64,000 bases of DNA from Scatophagus argus (GCF_020382885.2 NC_058493.1:27720999-27784998); one strand, 5' to 3'. Positions 43,101-56,591 are shown, counted from the first letter of the stretch. Notes: a model not told the origin generated them from the sequence alone. Program-made: numbers and translations.

Positions 43101-45206
43101 GCTTGCACTGCACATCAACTTATCACACTGGAATCTGATTTTGGCAACTTTCACAAAAACAAGGTCAACACCCAAAAGAAAAAAGAAAGACAGAAACAGA
43201 AAAAGATGTAAGCAGTAATTTGGAATAGCAGAGTGTGTGTATGGCAGCCAGTAACAGCCTCAACCTGGACGGTGGAACGTGATGAAGCAGACAGAGACAG
43301 AGAACCTTGTAGCAGCCAAAGGCAGAAACAGAAGGCAGCAGAAACAAATCCATAAACGAAATTTCAAAGTAAATTATAAGCAGATATTTTTTGCTTTTTG
43401 GGAGTAACAAAGTAAAGTATTTTTATTTTAATCAGGTTTGGCAGCCTGACTTTAAGAAGGAGGAACCACAGACTGTTTTGTTCTTTAAATCAAATAAATT
43501 GATTGTTGATCTTGTTATCAATTCACTGTTCTTGGAGTTGTTGAGAGAACCAAAGACTCCAGTAGTTCCTTCAGCCTTCCTCTGCACTTTAGCAGTACCA
43601 CATTTCAAATAAAGTGAGAGTGAAGCGCCCCAGAAAAGCCAATGAGCATAACAATTGTTCTTTGTAGCCAAGCAACTGCACTGCTGCTGAGAGAGTCCAA
43701 TATTTACTTCTTTATCATCTACCAGTGAGGAGAATATGGGTGATGAAGAGGTAAACGTTGGGCAGACTTCATGTGCAGAACCCACACACTGCAGAGAAAT
43801 ATGATGGATTTCTTAGAGCTCGAAAGCGATTGTTTTCAAGAGGTCTGATGTGAAACTACAGAGGCAAACTCGCTGAGAGGTTTCCTGCAAATTAAATACA
43901 TTTTCAGCCAACATAATGAGATATTGATCATTTCCATTCAAAATGCTCCTGCAGCTGAGTGGAGAAGAAAACGCTTTTCTTGTGCCCTGCAGGTCGTTAA
44001 CGGCGCTTAATTAATCATCAGCATGTGTTAATTGGTTTCTCCTTGTTGCAGGTCATGGGCTACTGGTACTTTGGCTCCACCTGGTGCTCCTTCTACCTGG
44101 CCCTCGACGTCCTCTTTTGCACTTCGTCCATCGTCCACCTTTGCGCCATCAGCCTCGACCGCTACTGGTCCGTCACTAAAGCCGTCAGCTACAACCGCAA
44201 ACGGACGCCCAAACGGATTAAAGCGATGATCAGCATCGTGTGGCTCATATCCATCGTCATCTCCTCCCCGCCGCTCCTCATGACTCAGAAGGAGGAGGAT
44301 TTGGAGACGGCGGAGGAGAACGACACACAGAGGCAGGAGTGTCTTCTCATCAACCAGACGTGGTACATCCTCTCCTCCTGCCTCGTGTCCTTCTTCGCCC
44401 CGGGTGTCATCATGATACTCGTTTATTGTAAGATCTACCGGGTTGCCAAGCAGCGAGCCTCCACTGTGTTTGTGGCGAAGAACGTGATGGAGCGGCAACC
44501 ATCGCAGTCTGAGACCTGCTTTGTGGGCGCCGCCAGGACTTGCCAAAGAAAGGGAGTCAGCTGCAGTAAATCCCAGTACGAGCTGGACAGCCCGCGGCCT
44601 CCCAACCGGCACATCTCCTCCAACGTAGACAGCAACAGCAGCAGCCACAGGAGAGGAGAGCTGGATGATATTGACTTAGAGGAGAGGAGCTGCGAAGAGG
44701 ACGTCAAGACATCCTCCTCCTTTTCCTCGGCTCTTCGCTTCCCCAGGAGAGCCGGCGGAAGCTTGAAAACAGAGGAGGGGAAGGACGCGGAGGGAGGCTC
44801 AAACCTGTTGAAGCCTCCTCCTCCTCCTCCGTCCTGCGCCTCCATATCATGGGCATCCTCCGACCACTGCTCCCACCACTTCCTCCTGCCCTCTCCGGTG
44901 CCCCTCCGCAGCCGGCAGACGTCTCTCTCCAAAAACAAAGTGGCACAAATGAGGGAGAAGCGCTTCACGTTTGTTCTGGCTGTGGTGATGGGGGTTTTTG
45001 TCCTCTGCTGGTTCCCGTTTTTCTTCACCTACAGTCTCCACGCCGTCTGCAGAGAGAACTGCACCATCCCTGATACGCTCTTCAACCTGTTTTTCTGGAT
45101 CGGATACTGCAACAGCTGCCTGAACCCCATCATATACACCATCTTTAACCGGGACTTCAGGAGGGCCTTCAAGAAGATTTTATTTGAAACTCATAAACGA
45201 ACATAA
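39794..45206 (+). CDS. adra2d: Alpha-2 adrenergic receptor, probably alpha-2D (2 exons)
   Basis: Gi-coupled catecholamine receptor of the plasma membrane. Coding exons 39794-40114 (107 aa) and 44052-45206 (384 aa plus stop), total 491 aa, with a clean phase-0 GT-AG junction inside [13 protein letters not shown] at the end of TM2. Visible landmarks: N-glycosylation sites N21 and N26, N64 (1.50), D92 (2.50), C119 (3.25), amine-binding D126 (3.32), DRY 143-145, TM5 S216/C217/S220, CWFP 426-429, NPIIY 465-469. ICL3 is long (about 237-410) with an acidic patch and a six-proline run. The subtype is inferred from text such as [15 protein letters not shown] and [13 protein letters not shown] and from teleost context. 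The adra2a, adra2b and adra2c tails I recall differ. The ATG has a good context (accaggATGG). Confidence 0.85.
41537..41789 (+). mobile_element. tRNA-derived SINE
   Basis: The head resembles a tRNA gene, with an A-box-like 'tggatcagcgg' (41547-41557) and B-box 'ggttcgattcc' (41590-41600). It is followed by a body with 'gagcaaggtacctaaccccc' and a tail with 'gttaaatgcagagcacaaat' and 'gacaaaatatgtcactttc'. This is a common teleost SINE layout. It is not a functional tRNA gene because the 3' half does not fold as one. Confidence 0.85.
41779..42215 (-). mobile_element. LINE reverse transcriptase fragment
   Basis: The minus strand reads [18 protein letters not shown], the hallmark of a LINE reverse transcriptase, followed by a decayed palm region and [17 protein letters not shown]. 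The YADD box is disrupted by mutation or frameshift (the frame reads [10 protein letters not shown]). Family likely L2/Rex-type. It abuts the SINE. Confidence 0.8.
44052..45206 (+). CDS. adra2d: Alpha-2 receptor exon 2 (TM3-TM7, C-tail)
   Basis: Encodes ECL1 through the C-terminus. TM3 has [22 protein letters not shown]3 is long and Ser/Glu-rich with KPPPPPP (44812-44832); TM6 has [15 protein letters not shown]7 has [14 protein letters not shown]. The tail is [16 protein letters not shown], without the cysteine that carries palmitate in ADRA2A. Stop TAA at 45204-45206. Confidence 0.9.
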   Translation, partial: VMGYWYFGSTWCSFYLALDVLFCTSSIVHLCAISLDRYWSVTKAVSYNRKRTPKRIKAMISIVWLISIVISSPPLLMTQKEEDLETAEENDTQRQECLLINQTWYILSSCLVSFFAPGVIMILVYCKIYRVAKQRASTVFVAKNVMERQPSQSETCFVGAARTCQRKGVSCSKSQYELDSPRPPNRHISSNVDSNSSSHRRGELDDIDLEERSCEEDVKTSSSFSSALRFPRRAGGSLKTEEGKDAEGGSNLLKPPPPPPSCASISWASSDHCSHHFLLPSPVPLRSRQTSLSKNKVAQMREKRFTFVLAVVMGVFVLCWFPFFFTYSLHAVCRENCTIPDTLFNLFFWIGYCNSCLNPIIYTIFNRDFRRAFKKILFETHKRT

Positions 45207-48200
45207 GATGAGAATGTATGTGTGAGTGCTCGCACACACCCAGAAACAGTTTTAACCCTGTTTTCCACTGTGCTGTCATACCGACATTAAAGGGCTTGTC
45301 ACACAGCCTGAGTATTGATTTATTATTCAAACTACTCACCGACTTATTAAATGATCACTTTCTATTCTAAACATGCCAGAGGAAGAGGATGATGAAGCAG
45401 GTGTTTCATATCCTTCTTCCTTGATGCAATAACTTACTCTAGCTTTTCAACTTGGGTTTTGCCTGAATGCTAATCAGAGGAAAATGGCCGCAGGGCAATG
45501 AGCTACGTCCCCCACGGAGCTCCCACATGTCAGCACGCTGTGGTAAGCAGGCTGACTGGCTCTGCAATCCTCACATTGTCAAAAAAATAAATAAGAGATA
45601 CTGTGAAAAACCGAACTCATTTTGAAAAATGCACCATGAGTTTTTATTGGATTTCTTTGCCTCAGAGTAACTAAACTCCAGCAGCTCATTTAAAGTTTAA
45701 ACATTAACTTCTTGTAGACATAAAGAACAAAAAGCTGAATGAAAGTTAGCAGCGTTTCACACAGCAGCAATGTTCTGTTGACACTGCACAGCTCGGGGGC
45801 AAAGACATTAATAATTCATGTGCAGCTCGCAGATGGGCTGAGCTGCTGTACTCACACAGAGAGGACAGCAGAGAGAGGAAGAAAAGGGGGAGCATAACTA
45901 CACCCAGGACTGTATATTATCAACCTCAGCCTCATACGACAACAGATGACCGACCGCCTCGGCCACTGAGGGCGGGCGGACTGACTCTTCGCCGTCTCTA
46001 AAAACCCATCAAAGCTGACTGCTGAACCCACACCTGGCCTGAACCGAAGCGGACGCAACATCGAGACGACACATAAATGATTGTTGATTCATCACTTCAT
46101 GCAGATTGTGTGAGAAAATGTCATCTGTTGCTTTAAATTTGGGACTAGACGGGGTAGATAATCGGACGAGTTGCTTTTATCCTGTAAATCACAAACCACA
46201 GATATGAGTGCTGGCAGCAGCAGGAGGAGCGACGAGTCCAAGGCCAGTGTTGCTATGCAACACAGAGTTTGACGGCAACTTTAAATGTGTGCAAATACCT
46301 CATGTGGAATTGTAAAGAGGATAATGCTGTTGACAAACAAGACCAAAGAAACCAAACGAGAGGCCACTGTATGTTTGTGCAACATACTGACCCTTATACA
46401 TAGGCTGCATGAAAGAACAGATGTTGCCTCCGGGTCTGAAATCCCTAAACCCGCATTCTTTCTATTGGACAGCAGGGGGCGACTCCACTGGTTTCAAAAA
46501 GAAGTCTGATTGTATGTAAGCTTATGAGAAAATGAGCTGACTTCTCAGTAAACAGTTTCCTGATGAGTTTATGGTCTCAGTCGCTAATTTCAAGTCTTTT
46601 CACAACAGCGTGATGTTTATTTTGTAAATTATGCTCCCATTTAGAGCCACACAGACCATAAAGCAGGGGATACATTAGTGTGGGATGAGCACGGCGTGTC
46701 CTCAGGATCTCAGTCTGATCCAATCAGGAAGTCCTCCCCAGATCCACCATCTCATCCAAATATGGTCACTTCTGGCTCCAAAAAACCCATAATGGCAACT
46801 GCCAAAATGCCAAACTCAGAATGTTAGTTTGCAAACCAATAGGTGCGTGTCTCGCTGACTCGATGTCGATGTCCATTTCTTTTTTACAATCTGTGCTCTT
46901 TCAGCAGTTTGCAGCAAATAGTTTGTACAAGCTCAAGTGCAAAATGACACTGAGCAGCTTACTGGGATGCTACAGATTATGTATTAATGTATTTCTAACC
47001 TTTTTTTTTTTTTAGCATTTATGCTTCACTAGACAGCGACAGCTGAGGAGAGACATGAGAGGCAGGGGAGGAGAGAGATGGGATGACATGCAGCAAAGTG
47101 CTGAAATCGAATTCAGCCTTAACACATGGTTCACACTCAACAAGCAGGAAGCCCCGCATCATAATGAAAATAATTTGGAAGGACAGTCTGCCTTCAAACA
47201 GAACTCACTCATGTGTCTGCTGAGGCCTCAAACTAACATTAGATAAACTTTTTTTATGCAGAACGGGGACTGTGGAGGACTAACTTCTCCAAGTCCTGGC
47301 TCTGCGACAAAAACTCACGGGTATACTCATTCATAAAGTAATTTATTTACAGCCAAGTAACCCACACAGATGGGGGGGAGGAGTCTGTAAAGTCAGGAGT
47401 GCAGGGAGCGGATGAATGCAAATGTGATGGATGATGTTGGGCTGTAAAAACAAAGAAAAAGAAGCAAAAGTCAAAAGAGAGAGGACATACGTCTGGGTTG
47501 TATACATGGGGAACCCTGAGCCCAGGTGTGTCCCATTCTGCTGATTAACCCCCGACAGGTCTGTGGACGGAATGCAGAGCAGCAGCTGGACAAACTGAGC
47601 TTCACGTCCTCTACTTTAACACTGTCCGCCTCCCTGCAATGCCAGAGTTTAAATTAGCTGGATGGAACACACAAACTGGTGGAAAATCAACTCAGTGCAC
47701 CTGTTAAAGCTTGCACAGCTGCTGACGCCGTTGGGAATAATGGCCTTGCACTTTTGGTGTGAAAAACTAATCAGAATATTTTCGCCTTTCCAGAGGATTT
47801 GTGGTCCAAACAGGTCACACATTTAATGATTTCTGTTCACAACTGTAATGAAATAATGTGAGAAGGAGTTAAAGGATAATTCCGGTTTATTACGACTTGG
47901 GAATTATATTTGTGGTTTTGGCCATTGTTTCAGCTGAATGTGGTAACAGGACTGAACTTTTAACACTGAAGAGCCTGAGAGTGAGAGGATCTGAGGCTGA
48001 AGAGCAGAAACAGAATCAGATTAAAGTGGATTGTTTGACACCTTGTTAAACACCTTCTCTTTCTGGAGCTGAAAAAGCTGCCCTGATTGGCATCAGATGT
48101 TTGCTATACGCTTCACAGTGTGACATTTTATTAACACGTTAATTTCACATATACATCACTGTGTGAGCAGCATTTGTAGCTGGTGAAGCTTTTTATACTG

Positions 48201-50648
48201 TTGGTAGTTTAATCTCTAACAATTAATTTATAATGAATCTATGATGCTTCAGATTTTATAAACTGAAGGTATAGTTTGTATGTAAAACATTTTTAAAGTA
48301 ACTAGTAACTGTAACTGTCAGATAAATGTAGAGAAATAAAAAGTACAATATTTAAAGTATAAAATCACATAACATGTAGATACTCAAATCCCCGGTCCCC
48401 GTGTGTGGTTGACATGAACAAAGCAAAGCCTGTGGACAAACCAAGAGTGGATGAAGTCATGTACAGGTAAGCATGATGTATATTTCTCCCACTTAAACTA
48501 CATAAATTAAACATTATAAAACCAACCAAAACCAAAAAACCTTTTTTTGGTCATCCTGAGTGTCAGTCACTGCAGGTGCATGTGTGTTGATCTCCCAGCC
48601 AAACTATATTGTATTTCATAGTATTGACAGCATGCAGTGACAAAAATATGACCAAATATACTTATCAAGCAGAGGGAGCAAGAAATAAAAACCTGTCTCT
48701 AATATAAGCCCCTGAGACCATCTGCAGTTAAAGTCGCTGTGCATTCATTTGCTTCGGCTTTATTAAAAACTAACTTTATAGCTTTTGACCTGATTCCGTG
48801 AACACTCCTGCATGGGCCAGATTGGTCCGGGGCATACTGTCCCCCCTCGGGGTTTAAGTTGTTTTGTGGGTTTTCTATTAGCTCATGCTTATTTATCATT
48901 GTTTTATCATCATGTTCAAAAGATGTTGAGTCTGTTTACAGGACCTTCATTCACATCAGGCTCATCACGCTTTCAGCTCTGAGCGTGCAGAGAGCGCTCG
49001 AACGCATCCCTGTGGTGCTTTCAGGGCTTGAAACTGTCAGTGTTGAGATCTTGTTTGAATGCAAGCAAGAGCTTATTTTAAAATCTGTCAGTGTCTTGGC
49101 TCATTGGCTTGGAGGAACACTGAGGCCCACGGAGGTTCTCCATCTGCCAGGTGGAGGTCCTGCACTCAGCACATCCTCAACACATTCCACTACCGGCTGT
49201 CACTGACCGTGTGGGCGTCGATCAGCAGCCACGAGCCAAAAACAAGAATATGTTAATTTACTGCTGTCATAAAGAATAAGAGTGGCGTAAAGGCAGGAGA
49301 CATACGTGCATGTTTACATACACAAATTCTGCCGATTAGTTTGAATCAGCACTGCTCACATCGATCGTGTTGAGGCCGTTTGTGTTCCCTGTGTTTCCCC
49401 TCCTGTCCTCTCTGAACCTGCACAGGTTTTCTTCATCTTGGTGCACCTGGCCTGGGAGAGAAGTGCTTTAATAGTGTCAGCACCAGAAGTTAGAGACTTC
49501 TGGAGATCCTGAAGTGGATTTTTGTTGAGCTAAGGACTCATTCATAAGTTTGGTGAACTGTCGGTTTTGTACTAAACACTGACTGCCTCCTCGGTGGAGG
49601 TCTGGTGCTCCGGCTTACTGCTTGATGTGTTCATGTCCTTGAAGTAATGGTTGAGTCTCACCTAAGGAACAAGAGTGGATGAAGATGACATGCCACCTGC
49701 CACCTCTGCAGCTGCTGCAGTGTCTTGTGCGGCCTCTTTAGAGGTTCATGTTCTCAATTAGCTTTTGTCTTCTCCACCTGGAAAGTTTTTCTAAAGGCAC
49801 ATCCTGCATTTATGACTGTTGACTGTCATGCAATTAAATTAAACTGTTCACATGAGTTTCTCATTGAATTTTTCCATTCATATCCCTGTCCACATGCTGA
49901 AGAGCAGAGCCCACACTTTGTTTTAATGGCAGACGTGACCCGATGACGTCTTCAAACTCCAAACGCGGCAGAAATTCTGCTCTGAGCTCTTCTTTTCCCA
50001 GCTAATCAAATCATACGCCAGAGAATTTAATGTCAAGTTGTTTCATCTTGTGGTGAAAAATGGCAAAAACATTAGATTGTTTCATTAAAATCTGTTGCAA
50101 CTTCTACAATCAAAACGTTAGCTGCTGATAACATCTGGACATTTCGTTAGAAGTGCATGAAACTAAAAGCAGAACATTTGCTGGATGTTTGTTTTCGACA
50201 GTCAAGTGAAGAAGTCATCAGAGCTTGCACAAGAACAATATGCAGCTTTGAGAAGCTGACCAGCTCCATCCATCCCTGTGCATCTCCAGAGGAAACAGAA
50301 GACAAGAGAGGATAAATGTGTTGACCATGCAGGGAAGGACAGAGAGCTCAGACAATATTAATTTACTGTGCCTGTGTGATTCCTGCACAATAAACAGTTC
50401 CAGACAGGGAGCAAATATTCAAACACAGAGAGAGAAAAGTACAGTTTGTCCCCAAAACTGCTGAATGAGAGACTAAACAAACACTTTGTCTTACAGAGCT
50501 GGGCTTGGCGAGCGCAGCTGGAGACAGAAGTTAAAGGACAGCATGTGCTTCGCCGTGTTCCACTACAACATGTTGGAAAACCAAGATGGATCACTCAGGC
50601 CAGGTTAGCTGCATACAAACATGATAGCAGAATGTCCACAGATTTACA

Positions 50649-50912
50649 ATGTACAGACAAAAGTATTGGGACAGACTTCTTTATCATTGAATCCAAGTGT
50701 GGTGTGGGTCTGTTCCTCAGGGTTTGGGCTCGGCCCCTGACTTCCAGTGGAGGGAAATCTTAATGCTTCAGCACACCAAGACATTTTGGACAATGCTATG
50801 CTTCCAACTTTGTGGCAACAGTTTGTTGAAGGCCCTTTTCTATTCCAGCATGACTGTGCCCCAGTGCACAAAGCAAAGCTCCATAAAGACATGGTTGGAT
50901 GAGTTTGCTTCC
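50649..50912 (+). mobile_element. Tc1/mariner-derived fragment E
   Basis: Starts with a TIR-like 'gtacagacaaaagtattggg', carries the left internal region through the [10 protein letters not shown] segment, then stops abruptly at 'gatgagtttg'. Truncated before SPDLNP. Confidence 0.8.
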
Positions 50913-53900
50913 ACGTTACTCCTCACATGGTTTGACCGGCGACAGCAGCAGGCTGAATGGGCGTCTGAGTTGGACAGGACTGTGGACACCTCACTCCACC
51001 CTCACTGATGTCTGAGCGTTTTGTTCCTGTAACTGCCATTTGTGCCAGCTAAAATTTTATTTATCTTCTTGTGGATCCAAACATTTTGAAACATTTGTAG
51101 TGAAAACAACTCACCCCGATGATAGCAGCAGCCTCGTGTGAGAGCCACACAGGATCTGAAGTTACAGAGGAATGAATGGACGTAGATGTCCTGATGACTC
51201 CACTTGTTTCTCTCTTGCAGTCCAACTAAAACACGTTTTAATGCTTCTGCTGCAGCTTTGGGCAGCTTTAGGCACAATGTCTGGTGTTTATGACCGTATG
51301 GTCAGATCACAGCGGCTCCCATTAACCCCCCATATAGAGACCATTAGCTTCTGTTTCACTGATATTTCATCAGTCTGTTCCTGGTGTTCCTGAACATATG
51401 CTAAACATCGACTGGAATGAACACTAAAATATGAACACCTCAGATCAAAGTAGGTTTGTTTCCTTAGCATTCAGCTCCCGTCTGTACCAAATCTACACTA
51501 TCATAGCGTGTGCTTAACAGTTTTATATCTTCTTATTTATCATTATTGCTATTATCATTTCAGAAATACACTCCCATGATGCTTTGGGAGTTGTACACAT
51601 GAAGTGTGTCATTGCCACGGAGCCAAATCGGTTAGCTGCGTGGCTGCAATTTGAGGCATTTTTAGTCTGTATTTAGATTTGGACAAACTGGCAACATTAA
51701 AAATATGCTGAATGGACAGTTCCTGTTGGCAGCCAACTTGACATTATTCAGACAAATATCACTACATTACTTCAATATGAAGAAAACTTACAAACCAGTT
51801 GGTTCTCAGGCAAGTTCTGGATTTATAAGTAGCATCTTCTATAATTTCAAAGAGCATTTATGGACGTTTAATCACGACAGGCTTTGGAGATAAATATGTC
51901 TGTGCCCATCACACTGAATCTAAAAATGTGTGTAGACTCAGAGAGAAAGTTGTTGTTAGACTAAATCAGAAATAAAAGAATAGAAGATATCACATGTGTA
52001 TGTTTATGTGTATGATAATTTTCTGTTTGTTAAACGTGCACAGCTGAATTCAAACCCACCAGATTTTTGAAAAGGATCATTTCAAAGCACTTTTCATGCT
52101 GACCGAACGATACATTCATGTACAAGTACTTGAATGTGATAAAATGGTATCAGCGAGCTTCTAAAAATATCAGCGTGAGTATCGTGCGGGACTGAACATC
52201 GAACACTTCGGTTTGTTAAGACGAGCAAGTCAATGGAAATTTACAGAGGGACATTTTGAAAAGCGATGAATTTGACTGGGCCACCGATCAACTTTTGTCT
52301 GACTTTGTTGGTATTAAGTGCACAAGTCAACACGTTTTGAGGCAGAAACCTCAATTTCATTTCACTTCTCAGATGAATACGCTGCTGCTGTAGCCTTTTG
52401 TGTGATTTCCTCTGACAGTAAATCTCAGCAGACGCTGAAGTCATTACAGCCCGCTGAGCTCGACGGCTCAGATCAACCTGCATTCAAAGCTAAGGATCAC
52501 CTGTGGGAAACGCGGAATGAAAAGGCTTCGCGTCCCCGTTTGTTCGCTCCTGTCTCGGTCAGGAAAGACTTGACATGTTCATACAAAATCTTTGACTACC
52601 GTACGTTTAGGTTTAACTTCCCAGCAAAACATCTCAGCTACAGCAAACTGTTGCCAAAACACAATCAGCTAAAATCAGTTCGTAAACATACTGTGAACTC
52701 GAGTAAAAGCAACAGAACTTTGTCCCGAGTTTAATCTTCTGTGGAACGGCTCGCTGGCCCTGATGATGTTACAGCAGTCTGAGGAAATCTATTCTGGATG
52801 TTCTGGTGCTTTTCTGGTGCTTTTAACCCCGGGCCCCGGGCCCCCGTCCTAGGCTGCATCCTCCAGCTCTTCGTGGGGGATCCCCAGGCCACATTAGATT
52901 AGTAATCCCCCCAGCATTTTCTGGATCTCGTGCCTGGAAGACCTGGACAGGAAGGCGTCCAGGAGCCGTCCTCATCGGAAGCCTGAAGTTCATTAGCTCG
53001 TCCCATTCAGCAGTTACAGAAACCTCCAACAGAAGCTCAGTCCAGCTGGGAATTCTGAGTTTTGTTCCAAGGCAAACATGATAAAATGACTTATTAATCA
53101 GCGAGCAAGCAGCTTGTTTGTCTACCAATGCAATAACAAACAGGCATGGTTTTTATGAAACACGAAAATATATTTCACGTAAAATACTGATTCTGTTTCA
53201 AGCAAGAAATCTTTGTGTGAACCTTCTTTTTTTCCTGTGGATTCATTTTACAACAACAAATATTTTTATCTGTGTTGAAAAGTGTTTTTCGTCAAAAGTC
53301 ATTTGTATGTAAATCGTTTGCGATTTCTTCTGATTACACACCGCAGGACCGAACAGTTTTATTCACATTTAAGATTCCTCTGCGGGTATTGGAGGCAAAC
53401 ATTTTATAAAACTTATTGTGTTAGCACTCGTCTTTCAGGAAGCGTTGACTGACCGGTGCTGTCAAACACTGTGTGCCGTCCACTGGCTCTCTGACTGTCC
53501 TGCGACAAGCCGTTGGTTCAAACAAGACTTTTTCTGTGTTTTCTGAATTTGTCAATCACATCTCAGAAAGCAGCGAGCGACAGGCGGTTATGGTTTCATG
53601 CTCTTGCTGTGAATCTACGTGGACATTTAAACTCCATGCAAAATCTAATATTACAGTCGAATTGGTTGGGCCACATTTATTTGCCCTGTGAAAACAGCTT
53701 TTTCATTTCCATTTTATATGCAAATTCCACAGTGTGTGACTTTATGGCTCCGTCTCACTTCACTGCTGACCGTCCTGTCATTACAGACGCGAGCAGAACC
53801 TTTTGTTCCAGTCTGATGGTGCTGCAGTTTCCAGTCAGCTAAATGAGAAATGCGTTTACGTAACATAATTACATAACGTTAAGTGTCAACACACTGTATG

Positions 53901-56591
53901 TAAGTTAGATAGAAACTGAAGAAGCAGACTGATGTGGCATATTTTACCTGTTAGATACACGACTGCTGATGCTTTTCTACGTCTGGAAGTCCTCCCAGTA
54001 CACTTACAGTCGGTAACTGGTGGGATTTAGGTGCCGATGCAAGCAGGGAGTAATCAGAAAACCCTCTTTGCCGTTACCTCTCAGATGTTAGACCTTGACC
54101 TTGAATGCACCACCGATGAAGTAATATAAACTATGATTGGACTATGTGTGTGTATGTGGCAACACTTTCAACAAAATCTCTTAATAAGAAGATGTTTTTC
54201 ATTTCCCATGGAAACCAGCTCCTCCCAACAGAATGGCTGTGATCAATGGAATCGCTTGGAGGAAGTAAATCTGAACAAATTCAGTTTTGGTGGACTCTGA
54301 GAAGCAACTTTGAGTCACAGAGTTAAGGTATGTGGTAGAAGTGGGCAGCACAATCGATAAGCACAATCTGTAAGATCCGAACAAGTGAAAAAATATGATT
54401 AGATGTGATTAAGGAAGTTTTGGAAAGTCTTGATTGATTGGTTTGAATAGCGTTCTTTGAAGGTTGTTGTTCTTTCTTGCCTTGTAGCCAGGCTGCTGGC
54501 GGTTGCTATGTTGTTAGCACTAATGCTAACTAACGCTAGCTTCCATATAAAGTCTAAGTTCGAACTTGCTGAAGGTGAGTCCGGGGCTTGACGTATTTAG
54601 CAGAAAACCTGATTTTTCAAACTCTTTGTATTTCGAGTTCTTTGTAACTCAACTGCTTCTCACTGATGTCTGAACCAGAAACGGAAATCAAATCCCAAGT
54701 GGATTCCAGCTTGTTAGACAGTCTTGAGCTGACAAAGGTTAGAAATTCAGTATTTGGTGTTTGTGTCAGATGTGTGGAGTCTTGGAAGGAAAACAAGATA
54801 AAAGAAAGAAGACGTGCCCAAAGAGAGAGAGGATATCTAACACCCAACAGAACACACAGACTGTGATAGTGACCTTTAATTCTCGCTTATCTTTTTGTTT
54901 AACTTTCTTTCCACTTTTGGACCCTTTGTGCTCTCCATTGTCTTCATGCCTCTCTTTAGCTGTTTCACTTATTACCTTCTTTCTTTCCTTCATTCTTCTT
55001 TTCTTTAATATTTATTTTTCTAAAGAAGAGACAGGCTGGCTACTGGAAAATCAAGGAAGTAAAAGAAGTGACTCACATTTTCCCTCCATAATCACTTATT
55101 ATTCTTTTGGAGAATGAATAGCAAGAGGTTGTTTATTTATTTCCCCAATGCAAATTTACCACAGTGCAGTCAATAACTTTGTCCCAAGGACACGGGCCAT
55201 TTTCTCATATTGTTAGATGCTGACAGGTGGCGGTTCGTGCCTGAATTGAAGAGACAAGTAAGATGGCAACCACTTTGAAATTCATATAACCCAGATTATC
55301 AAAGAAGTCGTCGTCCCAGTTTTCCTCAGAGCTGAAAGAGGAAATGTTTGTGGATGAGGAGGCAAAAAGACTTCAGTTATGCCCCCTCATCATCACCTCG
55401 TGGTTCTGAACCACATATTGATGCAACAGAAATTTGCGAGGATTTGGCACAATCGTGAGGCCAATCAGTAAAGTCAAGCTTATCTCAGTGTGAGTTAAAG
55501 GCAGCTTCTCCCACAGGAGGAAACAAAGTCTGCTTCTGCAACTCCACTCAGAACAAAACTCTAAATAAAACCACAAATGAGCCTTTCTGGGTGGATTTGG
55601 ATAAAACATTAGCAAACCTGTGTTTATAATGTGGATTTACGGGAGCACAAACCTCCTCAATGAAAAGTTCTTCAAATTAGCAACAGCTAAACTTGTCAAA
55701 AAATCTGTTTACTGACAAGTGGGTTTTCACATGCAAGACATTTTTGTAATAACAGTCTTTCCGGGTCTTTTTTCATTCCCTTGATTAGTCTAACAGTGTT
55801 AATATTTCTGTGAGAACAACAGCCGACCACTCAGCAGTGATGATGAGCTCCGTCTCCTGTCCGTCTGGTGGCACCACAGCAGAAAATATCACCTTTAAAG
55901 ACTCACTTGGTCTTTCAATCTCATTTTCCATGTGCTGGAGTTAAATTTGGTCTGGAAACTGAAGAAAAAAATCTCCTTCATCAACAAAGGGTGCATCAAT
56001 CACTTGGAAGAAGACAAACTGGCATTTTGATGAGATGATGATGAGATGCGTGAAAGCGACCTCATCTCTTCATGTTCGCCTTCGTCTCTTTGTTTTCCCC
56101 TCCCACACCCACCGTCTTTCACATTATCCAACCTTCCCGTTCAGAACGCTCCGTCTTTCCCTCCCCTCCATTAACCCACATTTTCCTGTCTCTGTCGGCT
56201 CGACTCTCTGCTGTTTCCTCCATTGTTTCTGTCCTTGGCTCACTTACGAAGAAAAATGACTGAAACCCAGTTCAGCTTTAATCAGATTGGAATTGAGCTT
56301 TCGGATATCGTTTACCTGACGTGGTTGGCGACGTATATTCGCTCTATCTGGTTGTGTTTTGTGGTTGAGATGGATGTTTTGTGTGTCACTCTCTACAGGA
56401 AAGTTTGAAATATGATTTAAGACCCTCTCGAGAAATTTAATCTGAATTGGATTTCAAAACCTGAGGGTTGCACTGTGAAGGGAGTTTGACCTGCTCAGAC
56501 TTAATTGAATTTTTCTTACCCATAGGAATGCACAATAATAATAATTAACTGCCAAGTCTGACACTGTGGTGGGTCATTGTTCTCGCTGTAT

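Larger units (their letters stand above)
40115..44051 (+). other. 3.9 kb intron of the alpha-2 receptor gene
   Basis: A phase-0 intron carrying a fish repeat piece at 40380-40560, the SINE at 41537-41789 and the LINE fragment at 41779-42215. It ends with the acceptor TTGTTGCAG (44043-44051). No other exon is needed, because the two flanking exons give a continuous alpha-2 receptor. Confidence 0.75.
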
